Shown: positions 37,301 to 46,898 of the stretch, piece after piece
Layout of the letters: every line of letters begins with the position of its first letter
Position numbering within the stretch: position 1 is the first letter of the stretch
Origin: Branchiostoma floridae
Taxonomy: Eukaryota > Chordata > Leptocardii > Amphioxiformes > Branchiostomatidae
Direction: 5' to 3'
Assembly (NCBI RefSeq): GCF_000003815.2
Contig: NC_049981.1
Coordinates: 25,779,836-25,843,835 of the forward strand
Length of the DNA: 64,000 bases
Notes under the pieces: model-generated
Databases searched by the model: none
Told to the model about the DNA's origin: nothing
Seen by the model: only the letters and a program-made list of their open reading frames with translations
Position numbers and translations under genes: made by a program

Positions 37301-39327
37301 TTGCCCAAACTGAAAAGTACAGGTCACAAAGAAAACACATTTACAAAGACACATGTTGGTACGAGTACTGTAGTCTAGTATATATAGGTTCGGCTTCTTC
37401 TTGCTTTTTGGCAATGGCAAAAATGTAGGATTGTATGGGTTTGGCTATAGTCAATTTATCGATAGCATTAGGAATAGGAATTTTTCAGTGCTTCTTGAAG
37501 GAATCTCCAGTGATTGTGCCATATCTTTCTTTTATTCCCTATTTTATTGCAGGATGTTGGGCTGCTAGAGTTCCTGCCACGACTGCTGCAGGCTAACAGC
37601 TCCACCAGACCCACGGCTGACAGATTGCTCCAGCTCAAGTTCTTCAAGGATCCTCCTGCAGCAAAGGTTCCACTGCCAGACCAGCCCAAGAGCCCTGTCC
37701 TTCTTCTCAGTCACGTGCAGGATCTCAGCAGTAGGAACATCGAGGTGGAGAGTACACATCACCTGGACACGATTTCCATCAACCAGGCAGGATCATCTCC
37801 AACCACAGCAGCATTCAAGCCAGACCACTCGGTTCTACCTCTGCGTACATGTGTATCACCGCCTACTAGTGTGCCGGGTCTTCCCACATCCCCCCCACCA
37901 CGGAGTCCTGTTGTGAAGGATTGTCCGACCTCATTGCCAAGACCTCTCTCCCCACAGCTCACCTCCATTGCTAGCAGGAAGACCTCACCACTGATCAATC
38001 TCGCCAACATCACTGCAGCAGTTATGAAGGAAACAGAGAAGGTGGAGCCAAGCACGTCTGCTTTGGAGAAGGAGGGAGTCGAATGCAGTGCTGGGCAGCA
38101 GAAACCTAACGCAGAAGCAAAAGAGGTTCCATCGCCTGCATCTAAAGAAAGGCTTCATCAGCAACATCTCGACATCTTGAAAGCAAAGGGGGCACATGTT
38201 CTGATCCAGTATGATGTGTCATCACCTGACTTATACTCAAGCCCTGCTAGCCTTGAATTTCCAGCAGCTAGCAAGCCACACAGTGCCACAAAATCAGCTG
38301 AAGAGCCAACAGTGTGTGATGCAGCCGACGACAAGCCGACTGCTGCAGTCTCCAACCCTCCTGCTGAATGTGACCCCTCTGAAACATCCCAAGATGCAGA
38401 CCTACCACTGCCAGCGGGCCCTCCTGCTACCTCTATGTTCACCACTTCCATGAGGGCTTCCCTGGAGGCAGCCTACCAGTCATTAGGTCTGCTGATGTCA
38501 CCCACAAAGCGCTCTTCTACATCCAGCCAGCAGTCCTCATCAGCTACAAACAGCAACACATCCTGTTTGGAAGAGACGATGGATAGTCCGATCACTGAGG
38601 TGACTAGCTTTGAAAGTCTTGCCATGATGTTCTCTTGCCTAGTAATGACATCACTGCATGTACTTCACACTCTAGCGTAGTAGTTTTTTTTTTACTGTCT
38701 CTATGTTGCTTGCCTTTCAGTATGTGTTCCCTAAAACCTACTTTTGCATTCAAGGCTTGTTGTATGATCGATTCATCATAATCTTCATCATAATCTTGTA
38801 CCTATCAATCTGTCATTAACATTTCTTTTAAGGGGAATCATGTACAGTACTTGTGTCAATGCTGATTAGAGAAGATTGACAGTTGTGTGTTTCCCTGTAC
38901 ACAGATCTGAAAGCATAGTATTCAGTGTCTCTTCCAAAGGCACAACAACCTGGCCTGCTTAGGATTCGACCCAAAGACCTTTAGATTAAACTACTATAAC
39001 ACAAGACCACACAATGCTAGAATAAGTGTACAAAAACGTCTGTTACTTCTTCTGTTTCCCCTTCAGTCCACAGATCTGGAGGCATCCATGGCTGGTACTA
39101 GTTCCCCTGTGTCCCTGTCACCTCCCCCCTCCCCCCTGAGGACAACCCCAGAGATGGTGGAGCAGCAGTCCTCTCCTCTGGCAGTCGGGATGGGCGGACT
39201 GTCCTCTCAGCTGACCAGGAGCATGCCCTCATCGTACTACAGCCCCAACAAAAACCTTCCTGCCTTGCTGACAGATACAGGGTTGGATGGACCTGGTGGG
39301 TTTGAGTTTGACAATAAAATACAGTAG
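13349..39327 (+). CDS. STK31: STK31-like protein: RRM, Tudor, coiled coil, pseudokinase
   Basis: Twenty-three in-frame exons give 1470 residues: 13349-13447, 18621-18706, 18939-19023, 19449-19477, 19875-19977, 20316-20474, 21274-21348, 21975-22124, 22434-22642, 23203-23332, 23813-24021, 24631-24805, 25160-25393, 26070-26159, 26846-27067, 27532-27714, 28058-28234, 30901-31158, 33366-33452, 36162-36311, 36691-36885, 37553-38599, 39067-39327. Residues 20-99 are an RRM (VFVGGLP, then KVAFVRF). Residues 135-330 are an extended Tudor domain (YVDYGNTE). Residues 335-800 are coiled coil. Residues 815-1070 are a kinase fold; the last 400 are Ser/Pro-rich. The K of VVVKEY is kept, but the HRD and DFG positions read SHGAVTPQYV and NYDFAK and the glycine loop is absent, so catalysis is unlikely. 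Vertebrate STK31 (TDRD8) is a germ-cell Tudor protein linked to piRNA factors; the N-terminal RRM here is unexpected. The split of exon 22 from exon 23 is the least certain join. Confidence 0.9.
13849..14053. mobile_element. Foldback MITE, copy 1 (TACTGTAAATGCA ends)
   Basis: A 205-bp inverted-repeat element. The left end TACTGTAAATGCA mirrors the right end TGCATTTACAGTA. The arms carry repeated TTCGCGGT words and the centre has accatgcactgtagtctctta. It lies in intron 1 of the STK31-like gene. A diverged second copy follows at 14174-14384. Confidence 0.85.
14079..14113. repeat. Perfect 35-bp palindrome
   Basis: Two 17-bp arms (CAAGGAGCTTTTATATC and complement) around one T, followed by gtcag. 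It sits between the two MITE copies. The outer bases match the palindrome at 7850-7882, while the inner arm differs with complementary changes preserved. Confidence 0.85.
14174..14384. mobile_element. Foldback MITE, copy 2
   Basis: About 211 bp, the same structure as 13849-14053: TATTGTAAATGCA on the left, TGCATTTACAGTA on the right and the same central motif. Many C-to-T and G-to-A type differences in the former TTCGCGG words fit CpG decay. Confidence 0.82.
15240..16544. mobile_element. Tc1/mariner-type non-autonomous element, copy 1
   Basis: A 1305-bp element flanked by TA on both sides (15238-15239, 16545-16546). The ends are inverted: CAGTGGAATTCGCTTATTTG on the left; read inward from the right, CAGTGGATTCCAATTATTCG. 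The TA duplication fits the Tc1/mariner/pogo superfamily. No transposase frame is recognisable. A second copy of the same family lies 237 bp downstream in the same orientation. Confidence 0.85.
16781..18498. mobile_element. Tc1/mariner-type element, copy 2, carrying a nested MITE
   Basis: Same family, ends and TA flanks (16779-16780, 18499-18500) as copy 1. Without the 428 bp of nested insert plus its target duplication, its length is about 1290 bp, matching copy 1. The two align along their whole length with small indels. No transposase was found. Confidence 0.85.
17645..18063. mobile_element. Nested MITE with long TIRs and a 9-bp target duplication
   Basis: A 419-bp element inserted in the Tc1/mariner-type copy 2. 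The terminal inverted repeats begin TAGCCTGGAATCCAGCCGTG and extend about 36 bp. The flanks agttaagac (17636-17644 and 18064-18072) are a perfect 9-bp duplication, and copy 1 of the host element shows the near-match empty site near 16107. A 9-bp duplication with long TIRs suggests a Mutator-like family (inference). Confidence 0.88.
20818..21062 (+). repeat. Degenerate tandem repeat of about 50-60 bp
   Basis: Three to five diverged units built on tatagctggtataaccaccc, followed by a form of gtgtaacacaccagcttctg. It is in intron 6 of the STK31-like gene. One further unit lies at 55724-55775, showing that the repeat is dispersed. Confidence 0.7.
22190..22285. repeat. Imperfect (TG)n microsatellite
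   Basis: GTGTGT, GTATGT and TTATGCATGTGTG words repeat over about 95 bp in intron 8 of the STK31-like gene. Confidence 0.85.
23035..23170 (-). mobile_element. tRNA-derived SINE remnant
   Basis: Read on the minus strand, it starts with a B-box-like ggttccaatccccgg and continues into gggaaatgcacttgccac and a caggtgaaaatgagc-like end. This is the same order as the better kept copy at 51270-51418. Diverged; it sits in intron 9 of the STK31-like gene. Confidence 0.55.
27033..27168 (+). repeat. 72-bp tandem duplication across an exon end
   Basis: The last 35 bases of exon 15 of the STK31-like gene, its donor (CAG/GTACTA) and the following intron bases are repeated 72 bp downstream. This creates a second identical donor at 27139-27140. 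Reading through to the second donor meets an in-frame TGA, so only the first donor keeps the frame. Confidence 0.85.
28696..28995 (-). pseudogene. Mariner transposase N-terminal HTH fragment
   Basis: About 70 residues match the N-terminal helix-turn-helix domain of mariner transposases (MEPVECRAVIRFLYLKG, then TYGDDAPSYDLVKRWHPEFK and PRPGRPSCAID). The DDE/D catalytic domain is missing: after the GRPS motif the frame runs into the left terminal repeat region. It cannot encode an active transposase, but could bind the ends if expressed. Confidence 0.88.
29018..30582. mobile_element. hAT-type non-autonomous element nested in the mariner
   Basis: 1565 bp bounded by 15-bp perfect inverted repeats CAGTGCTGTCTCCAG and by an 8-bp target duplication TTTTCGCA (29010-29017, 30583-30590). 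CAGTG ends and 8-bp duplications are diagnostic of hAT transposons. No hAT transposase is recognised in the interior, which is GC-richer near the right end. Confidence 0.9.
31221..32100. mobile_element. MITE-like element with about 33-bp TIRs
   Basis: The ends are inverted: TAGGCCATACCAATTTAATT on the left; on the right, aattaaattggtatggcctta. The match runs into gttggttctcgg. The length is about 880 bp with no coding frame. An inner foldback (acctgaaac / gtttcaggt) is near 31303-31365. It is in intron 18 of the STK31-like gene. Confidence 0.82.
32288..32387. other. Assembly gap (100 N) with duplicated flanks
   Basis: Exactly 100 N. About 105 bp left of the gap (32183-32287) reappear almost unchanged right of it (32393-32498), differing by small indels. 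This looks like two haplotypes or overlapping contig ends left unmerged. The STK31-like reading frame continues normally across the intron, so no exon appears to be missing. Confidence 0.95.
32779..33104. mobile_element. Short MITE with CAGGGCTC ends
   Basis: The left end is GCAGGGCTCAAAGTAT; the right end is tatgtcgagccctgaa, its imperfect complement. The arms repeat ACCTGCA-type words, giving a foldback of about 325 bp. No clear target duplication is seen, so the class is uncertain. Confidence 0.65.
33514..34115. mobile_element. Dispersed repeat, copy 1 (inverted relative to 61841-62280)
   Basis: Starts aactaagggttaatgacc and ends ctggctatatgataatgaga. Long stretches match 61841-62280 on the other strand, including the segment around acatacatttgtaaggagat. 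Non-coding; intron 19 of the STK31-like gene. Confidence 0.72.
34228..34590. mobile_element. MITE with GCTCTC-rich inverted ends
   Basis: The left end begins ggcccccattccactgc and runs through GCGATGGCAAATTTG; the right end carries the reverse complement (caaatttgccatcgc, then gagagcgccgtc). About 360 bp, non-coding. Confidence 0.68.
34690..36119 (-). mobile_element. 5'-truncated LINE with almost intact reverse transcriptase
   Basis: The frame 36119-35010 encodes most of a non-LTR reverse transcriptase: YLDFRKAFDAVP (motif A), SGIPQGSVLGP, FADDSKLYQ (FADD catalytic box), DLGVPVDNHL, VRPHLEYGNVIWGP and RRATKMVPSL. The frame is lost in a T run at about 35015, then the C terminus continues in another frame (NGIDRIPVQTFF to CQKYVT, stop at 34760). 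The 3' end has short ATCAAGGT repeats. The endonuclease is missing. The style resembles CR1/L2/Jockey-type elements. It ends only 42 bp from exon 20 of the STK31-like gene. Confidence 0.9.
36956..37160. repeat. Decayed copy of the TACTGTAAATGCA MITE family (possible)
   Basis: actgtagattcatttatttttgc, and on the far side tgaatttgtggttgcgtgg with accacaaaaa, echo the layout of 13849-14053. The ends are too decayed to define. Confidence 0.3.
38880..39005 (-). mobile_element. tRNA-derived SINE remnant
   Basis: On the minus strand a B-box-like ggtcgaatcc segment is followed by gttgttgtgcctttgg and aagagacactgaatac, the same order as the SINE at 51270-51418. It lies in the last intron of the STK31-like gene. 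Confidence 0.5.
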
Positions 39328-39480
39328 AGTATTTTGATTTTCAAGCAGATGTTGGGGATGGGAGAATGTGTCCTTTCCTGACTACCAAGTACCTCTGACA
39401 GCAATTCCTTCAGTCATGTTGAGGTGAGTGGCTGTACCGGCATTCAGAACCCAACGTCTGGCAAGAATCTGATTGAACAG

Positions 39481-39523
39481 AATAAAGGATTAAGAATAAA
39501 ACCTTGGATTAGTCGACAATAAA
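39481..39523 (+). terminator. Polyadenylation signal cluster of the STK31-like gene
   Basis: Three AATAAA hexamers at 39481, 39495 and 39518, 150-200 bp after the stop codon. A fourth at 39313 overlaps the end of the coding sequence. Confidence 0.6.
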
Positions 39524-39527
39524 GTCA

Positions 39528-41433
39528 CTTGAATGAAAGAAAAAGGAAACATCTGTGTTGCAACTTTGAAGGAACAAAATTCCAGGTGTATAATTTTCAT
39601 GTCTGCTGTCCCAAAGTCTGCAAGATTGGCACATAAACTGGTCAAGGGTTGACAACACCTACATGTATACCTTTGGTAACAACAAACTCAGCTGAGGCTA
39701 AAGGTGTTGGCAGGTAAGGCACACAGTGATCATCAGTGGACAGATTGATGAAGTTAGTCACTGAAATTTGAGTGAATCTTGGTCTATACAGTGTTAGTGA
39801 ACAATGAAACTTGAAAAATTGACCTGATTTTTTTTTCTTGTTCCACAGATCACTGTGACTAAACAGAGCTGGACTCTTACAAGTTGGGCCCTTATTTGGG
39901 AAAACAACTACCTCAAAGCTGATTACTTTAAGACCAAAGTCCTTTATTTGCACAATCTTAAGTCGGCAGCTTTCTTAAAGCTGACATAAGTCATCAACTG
40001 GATGCTTTTGTTCCTAGACAGTTAGTTATTTCCTTAGATTTGGTAGCAAATGCCTTTACTTTTAAGCATGTGGATGCATTTAGTTGTAGTGCTTTGGGTC
40101 TTGTCTTTTAAGTGATGCATCCAAGTTCGACAGAAATAGCTATTTTTATGAAGCATTTGAAGTATGTGTAGGTTTTTTCTGTTGTAGTTTCATTTAGTTA
40201 TAAAGAGCAAACCTATTCTATATAACAGATGAGAGAATATGTTTTGTAGAGAAGGCTATATTTGAAACTGAAGACAGACATGTTTACAGAGTTGGCAATG
40301 TATCTGAAGCTAAATGTGATTTTCTTCTTTTCTCAAGGTTCCCTTTCAGAGGTTCTTTCCTTATATGTTAAAGCTAGAGGTAGATGATGCACTGTTCAAT
40401 CATGTTGGCTAAAAAGTCTGGTACAAGGTTCCATTTGTTATATAAGCAGCAGGGTAGACATTTGTTTTCGATCTGTGCCATATATATTACCAAAGAAAGA
40501 CATTGAATGTTGGCATGTACACTACCAGTTGGCAGTATGCCTACTTCTACAATCATTGGAAACCTCAAGAAGTATTAAAGCATCCATTCTTGTTTTGGGC
40601 ATTTTTTGTTAGTGTATTTTTTTTCAGTATGTTCAATGTATGTTATCCTCCCTTAAAGTTAAGTTTAACGTTAATCTCCAATTATCCTTGGCGGTTTCTG
40701 ACTTGGACCAAAATCTGAGCACTAGACCTCAAGCATCAAATCTGGGTCCAGCCAGAAACTGTAGGATTTCCCCAAGGATCTGCTTAGAGATTATATTCAT
40801 AACTCAAGGGGCCCTGGAAACTGTATGAAGATTACAGTCTTGACCCAGACACGATCTGTCAGCATAGTTTCCAAGTCTGTGTGTGAGAAGTTCCATATTC
40901 ATTCCGTTAGTACTTACCTCTAAGATACAGGGTCTGGCTTAGTCTGGGTATATTTGCGGCGTTCAGTACGTTTTGTTTTTTACTCATTTATTCCGCCACA
41001 AAAACGCATAAAACACTAAGGGTTACCCTACATCTGCTTGGAGATTATCCTTTAAAAGACACAAGTCCCCGACGGATGAGAAGTAGGTCATGCTATTTGC
41101 TCGATCTTCACTGTCAGTGCTTAAACTGCAAACTCTGACAGATGAAACTGGCTGAAAATTATTGATTTACGTTATTTTATCGAGAAACCATATTGACCAA
41201 GCACTCGTAAAAATGCCTCCTTGCAAATGAACTACGACACATTCGGGTTTCTTTTTTAGGTTGTAAGGCTGTGTAAGATCAACGGGCAAGGCTCCAAGCC
41301 GGATCTTAAATACTAGTCAGCGCCAGCTGTTTGTTTAGCTGTCAAGAACAAGTACCGCGTTGGCTGTGTTATCGGTCCCAGTATGTTCGCCTTAGCAAGG
41401 ATCGCAGGTTCCGTGTCGCTAATCGTGTGAGAA
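39528..41433. other. Intergenic stretch, no feature recognised
   Basis: About 1.9 kb between the STK31-like poly(A) signals and the sialyltransferase start. No coding exon, palindrome or clear promoter motif is supported. The sialyltransferase promoter and 5' UTR must lie in or near the last few hundred bases. Confidence 0.45.
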
Positions 41434-44400
41434 ATGTGGAGACGGCTTCGTTTGTATGCCGTCGTTGTGATGGCAGCAGCAACAACTTTACTGACAAGCT
41501 ATATAAAGGACAGCTTCTTGCGGAGAGGGAAAAGTTACAGGTAAGAGAGAATCCTTTGCAAAGTCTGTAATGTATGCGATAAGATTAGAGTGTAGAAATG
41601 TTAGACTGCGTGTCTGAGGCTCGATTCTAAACACACACCCAGAAATATTTTGAGCGAGTATGGGGACAGCTGTTAACCGCACCCAGGCTATAGAACTTTT
41701 CTTAACGCTATCAACGCCGCAAAGTTTGACATTTACCTAGGACGTATGCTTGGCAAGTAAGCACGTACGTAACTGCAACAATTTAGCATTTTGGTGGAAT
41801 ATTGCCTGATAGCTTTAAGGGATCGGTTTAAAACAGACGTCATCTGTAGTTCATTTGGAAAATACATGGTTTTTCAAATGGACGAAACTAGGCTGGGGCT
41901 GCAAGGCTGTCTGCTTTCTTCTCGAGGCTCGTTCATTGCCACATTTTTTTTTTCATCATCATGATTTTACCAGCAGTTACAAAAGTAAGAAGGCATAAGA
42001 CGAAACAGCCTTCAACTTAAGGTCTGGAATCGCCAACATAAAGAGAGATGTGCCCGTAAAATATGTACTAAGATAAGCTAGCCCTCCTGACATACTAAAA
42101 ACTTGGCAGTCACTATATATTTGATACTGAGGGAGATTACTTTTATCGACATTGTAGCCGAAGCTGGAGGTGGTTACAGCGGCATGGCACTGTACCTTGT
42201 CCTGGTGCCAATATAACAACATCTGGGAAGCATCAGTCAAAATTGGTTTATGTCAGAACCTAAGAATATGCTAGCTTCCACCAGGCTTTCCTTCGAGGGC
42301 ACAGGATCGTAGAATTCTGAAGAAAAAAAATCAGGAAGTTGGCCAGGGGTGTCAGTCCCACTCCGGAATCTGTGTGGCCGGCCAAATCCTCTAGTAGCAA
42401 AACTCCCCTGGCAAATTATTCTGAATACAGCCAGCGTTGTCAGTCTGGTAAAGACTAAAAAATATCCCCGATTTGTTTCCTTCCGTGTATTCATTAATCT
42501 TTGTACATACTTACGTGGTAATGAAATATTACACCAGGGGTACAGGAAACTTGGGTATCAATATGATATCTAAATATGACATAACACGTTCTATATTATG
42601 TTCATTATTTTTTTTCCGTTTACCTTACTCTTTTAACTGGATTATCTATGTCCATGAATCAACTTACGCACTAAGATTAATGAATGGAAGGAAACAATTT
42701 GTAATATGAAAATATACATATCCTGTTTCCTTAGATCCCGATACTCATGCCTGTGGGGATGGCTAAGTTTGAAATGGCGAAACTTCCGCCAAACCGGTAA
42801 CCGGAAGTTTCGCAGCAGTACTACATTGTATATATAGAAAGCCGCTAGGGGCATATTGTCGACGCTGTGCTTTATTTTGCCGACACCAACCCGCAAACCA
42901 ACAAATATAAGAACCATTAACGATTTAGCCCGAGTCATGATGCTCTCTCACACTTTCTACCCCAAACCCCCTACCCCACACACAGACCAAAAAAACACCT
43001 CCTTGGAGGAGATAACGATGGCATGCAGTATGTTGTCACGGTGAAAATGCAACTACATTTGATTAAACAAAGTTTCATTGTTGCAGACGTCCAGCCATGA
43101 CTTCCACACTCTTCGGTGCCAATCACAAAGACAGGGAAGACGTTATGTACGATTTCTTGGAAAACTTTCAACCGAAACTCGACCCCAACTGGGAACTGCA
43201 ATACGAGAGCTACACCAGGGACAGAGACTTCATGCCCTCGGTGAGACATAAGAAGCATTTGTGTTTAACCATATGTACTGGTGGTGTTGTCATGGTGATT
43301 CCTATCTATAGCTAGCACCTAGCAATCATACGGAACAGATACGTACTAGTATACACGTATATGATAGAGTAGAGATTTATATATTTTTATTTATTGGTTT
43401 GGCTGTTCTGTCGATAGAGATCAGTCTGCACAATAAATGTACCCCCTTGAAATAAAGTCAATACTGTGTTAATCACTATTCTGTTGATGCCGATTTGTAC
43501 TTTGTTTGGTTAAATTTTCAACGATAAAACTGCGGTGATGATCATGAACCCATGGCATGCACAAACACTAAGAATATTAAGGATCATAATACATGTATAA
43601 CCGAAACATACACTCCCTCATAATAAGTTCAGAAACGTCAGACAACCACGAAATCAGTTATGATGCTTTTTGTAAAAAGTATGATCACGGCAAATGAGGT
43701 TCCGTTTTAATTTCCAGTTTTAACACTGTATATTTCAATTCAATAATAAAAAAACGGAAATATAGAGGAAAATTTCAGGACTTTTCTTTCTCGACCTTAA
43801 TACATAAGGAGCTCAACCGATGAATGAGGGATAATAAAAAACGAGATGATATTGCTTTCCACTGAAATCGGGTTTCCGACCTTTTCTGAGTTAGGTTAGT
43901 GGCAAACTTCACACAGTGAAGTACTTATTTCCTTCTTTTTGTTTGTTTCTGTTCGCTTGAACAGACATGTCCCTACGGATTAGTTCACAGGAAGAACAAG
44001 TCGCGATGGTTCGAGTCCAGGTACATCGACGACATTAAGATGTTCATGGACAAGGAAGACATAAAGGACGAGAGCTTCAAGAAGCTACAGGCCAAATATC
44101 TCCTGCCCTTCGGCTACAAGGACAAGAATAGAACCGGTACATTGTTATTGATCCGCAACTTGTCTGTAGCTTTGGCAGAAATGTATCTTTTTGTTTTAGT
44201 TTTCAAGATGGTGAAATCTCGTAATTATCTCCATGAAAAATTTAGGGGGGTTATATTTTCACTAGTGTTTATGTGTCGGTGTGTCTGTCTATCTTTCTGT
44301 CTGTTTACAAGGTAACTCAAAACGCCTGGGTGGATTGGTTTTATACTTGTGTGTTGCTGGGGTTGGACAGACGCTGGAAATGATTAGATTTTGGGGAGGG

Positions 44401-46898
44401 GGTCTAGCGGCTTCCCTCGGTGCTGCAGCGCAACTTCAAATTCCGGTTTTGCTTTCTCGTGTTCTGAACAAGCTATGGTCAGGATGTTTGGATGTTAGAT
44501 AGCTCTTGTTGATTCTTACTTCTTTTGTTTTGTGTCCTGGTCCATGTGGATGTGCATGAAGCTGTTGAGGAGATTTTCAGCGTGCTGCCCCACCCCCCTG
44601 TGGTGAGGGAGGGGAGGAAGAAGTGTGTGCGGTGCGCCGTTGTGGGCACGGGTGGACAGCTCAAGGGGTCCCGGAGGGGGAAGGAGATAGACAGCCACGA
44701 CTATGTCTTCAGGTAGGCAAAAAGGCGAAAGGTACCGTGTTTTTTTTAACAGAAGGACAGTGAGTTTATTGTTAATGCACCGTGATTATGGTAATTTGGT
44801 CCCAGCAGAACATAGTCGTAACTCCTCAGCAACAAAAGCGTTACCAAAAGCTTGTGTTACAAAAATATCATTTTGCTAAGCCTAGAGAATAGGTACTGTA
44901 TTTTCCTCATAATCAGGTTCCACCGTTTTGTTCACAGGAAAACATGAATGTAGGGCCTCTCTAAATGTAAAATATGTCTTTTCCAGGCTGAATCACGCGC
45001 TAGTCGGAAGTTTGTACGTTCGGGACGTTGGGAACAAGACTTCCTTCTACATCTTCTTCCCAGAGTCCGGGCACGTGCAACACGTCATCAAATCGGTACG
45101 TTGTGCCTTTGCCTATGAAAGATAGATCACACTGGAAGCGAAACTTTGTCAATGCTTCATATAAAATAAAGAGTATGAATATGTATGTATATATGTATGT
45201 ATGTGCCTTTGTCATGCCTCAAAGTTTAACGAAGCATTTCTCCTAACCTGAAGGTCTGTCTGTGTTGGATTTAGGATTTATTTTAAAGCATGATTTAGCC
45301 GAGATTTACAACACAAGAACAATGATATAAACTGGTGCTTAACAGGCCTCAGTTGGGGAACATGATTTTTTCTGTTCAGCACCAGTTTATATCATTGTTA
45401 TATCATTGTGTTGTAAATCCTGCTTAAATCTCTCCGTTGCTTATTAATGATATTGCGCATATCGGTAGCTAGTATAACACAGCTGGTCTGGCACCTCTTG
45501 TAGACTGTTGCGCACAGGAGGATGGTAAGTAACATTTGTTTGATCCACATCACATTTTGATCTTGAACTGCAGGGGCGTTTGGGTGAAAAATGTTAAGGG
45601 TGGATAACTCAAGAAGAGTTTGATGGATCGTCGCGATTTTGGTTTTGGCATGCTAGTAGTTCTGATAGTTTTGTATACATTTTAATGAACTGTTACCTTC
45701 CTTAGGACCCTATCCTAGTCTACATCCCGTTTAAGGACTGGGACCTGGCGTGGATGGCCGGGTGGCTGATACGGAAGAAGGTTCCGCCCCCTCAGTGCTG
45801 GATAGACAAGGAACCCGACTGTCGCAAATATGGGTACGGTTCACAATACTGCTGAAACTTCATCAGTTGCGGTACAGAACGTTGGTAAAAGTTTCACGTG
45901 TAACGCTTCGTCGGTCAAAGACTACGCTTTTTAGAGCCAAAGTTGAACTGCACTTTCCGAAACAAACGAAAATGGACTTCAAATTTTTGACTATCCAATT
46001 CCTGTCTTTGCCAAGAATGAGCCAAACCGTTTCTGTGACGTACTAGTAATTACGTTACACAGGTAGAACGCGTTACTCAACGAGGAGTGGACAATCATAA
46101 GTTGCAGAAAGTTCATGGCGCCCCCGTCTCTGTTAGGGGATGTAAATTGGATGTAACTTAAGGATTTATTTATACGCAGAATAACCAGTGGTGTGTATTT
46201 TAAGCCCAATGCATCTACCGCCAAATGTACAGAATTTATTAGCAAAATGCTGACGAAAAACACGACACAGATACTGACTGTACTGTACTGTACATAGCTA
46301 TCCCGGTGAGCCGAAGCTGGTACGACCGGAGCGGCTCCGTCTGGCCCACCCTGACTTCCTTCGCTACGTGTTCTGTAACTACCTGAACGCCACCGGACAG
46401 AGACCCACCACGGGAGTCTTCACCGCCTTCATGGCCGTGCACATGTGTGACCAGGTATCTCTCTATGGCTTCGGATTCGACCCGAGGTGAGTTCAGGCTC
46501 CTTCACAGGCCCGGCATAGGCATACCCTCCGTTTTGACATGTTTTGGGAGCATTTAATGGACTTTCTACTTTCTACTGCTTTTTAAAACTTTCGTCTACT
46601 GTCCCTTACACGGGATCCACATTCTCAAGAGGATGTGCTCAATTCTCGCGAAAAGGAAACTCATGAAACACTCAAAATGGCCTAATGATTCTAAGTGAGA
46701 CAGATGTAAAGATACTAGTACCGTGCAATAAAAAGCTAATAGTTACATGTTATTTACCCCAGGTACCCAATGCACTACTACGACCAAGACATCTTCACAG
46801 AGCCCAGAGAGAACGACACAGCGCACAATTTCGGAAACGAGCGGGCGCTTTGGCGGATTCTGGATCGGGAAAACATCGTTCGCTGGGTTCGGAGATGA
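41434..46898 (+). CDS. GT29 sialyltransferase, ST6GalNAc-like
   Basis: Eight exons, 41434-41540, 43087-43240, 43965-44136, 44562-44712, 44987-45095, 45706-45833, 46298-46486 and 46763-46898, encode 381 residues. The ATG at 41434 gives a type II anchor: [20 protein letters not shown]. Sialylmotif L begins at C169 (CAVVGTGG, then [15 protein letters not shown]). Motif S runs from about H291 and includes [14 protein letters not shown] and C324. Motif III is HYYD (341-344) and motif VS is H358-x4-E363, so all four sialylmotifs are intact. The [11 protein letters not shown] wording is typical of ST6GALNAC1/2, which add alpha-2,6-sialic acid to GalNAc O-glycans from CMP-Neu5Ac in the Golgi. The exact acceptor is not predictable. 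The acceptor site of exon 4 (44562) has a poor pyrimidine tract and is the least certain boundary. Confidence 0.88.
44235..44485. mobile_element. Diverged dispersed repeat, same family as 7850-8010
   Basis: Starts taggggggttatatttt and includes ggtctagcggcttccctcgg, then gctgcagc, and cgtgttctgaacaagctatggtca. The same order appears at 7905-8003 (gtcgtctagctgccttctac through tgctatggtca). It is in intron 3 of the sialyltransferase gene. Confidence 0.55.
45303..45419. repeat. Inverted repeat, arms about 38 bp
   Basis: The left arm atttacaacacaagaacaat, followed by gatataaactggtgct, pairs with agcaccagtttatatcattg and tgttgtaaat on the right, around a loop of about 38 nt. It is in intron 5 of the sialyltransferase gene. 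MITE-like. Confidence 0.75.

Noticed and set aside
41331-41570. Open frame MFSCQEQ... as a protein
   Set aside because: It is an overlapping frame of the first sialyltransferase exon; the neighbouring frame carries the anchor and splices in phase.
43097-43240. ATG at 43097 as start of the sialyltransferase
   Set aside because: It lies inside an exon with a good acceptor at 43086. The upstream exon at 41434 joins in phase and supplies the type II membrane anchor expected for the family.
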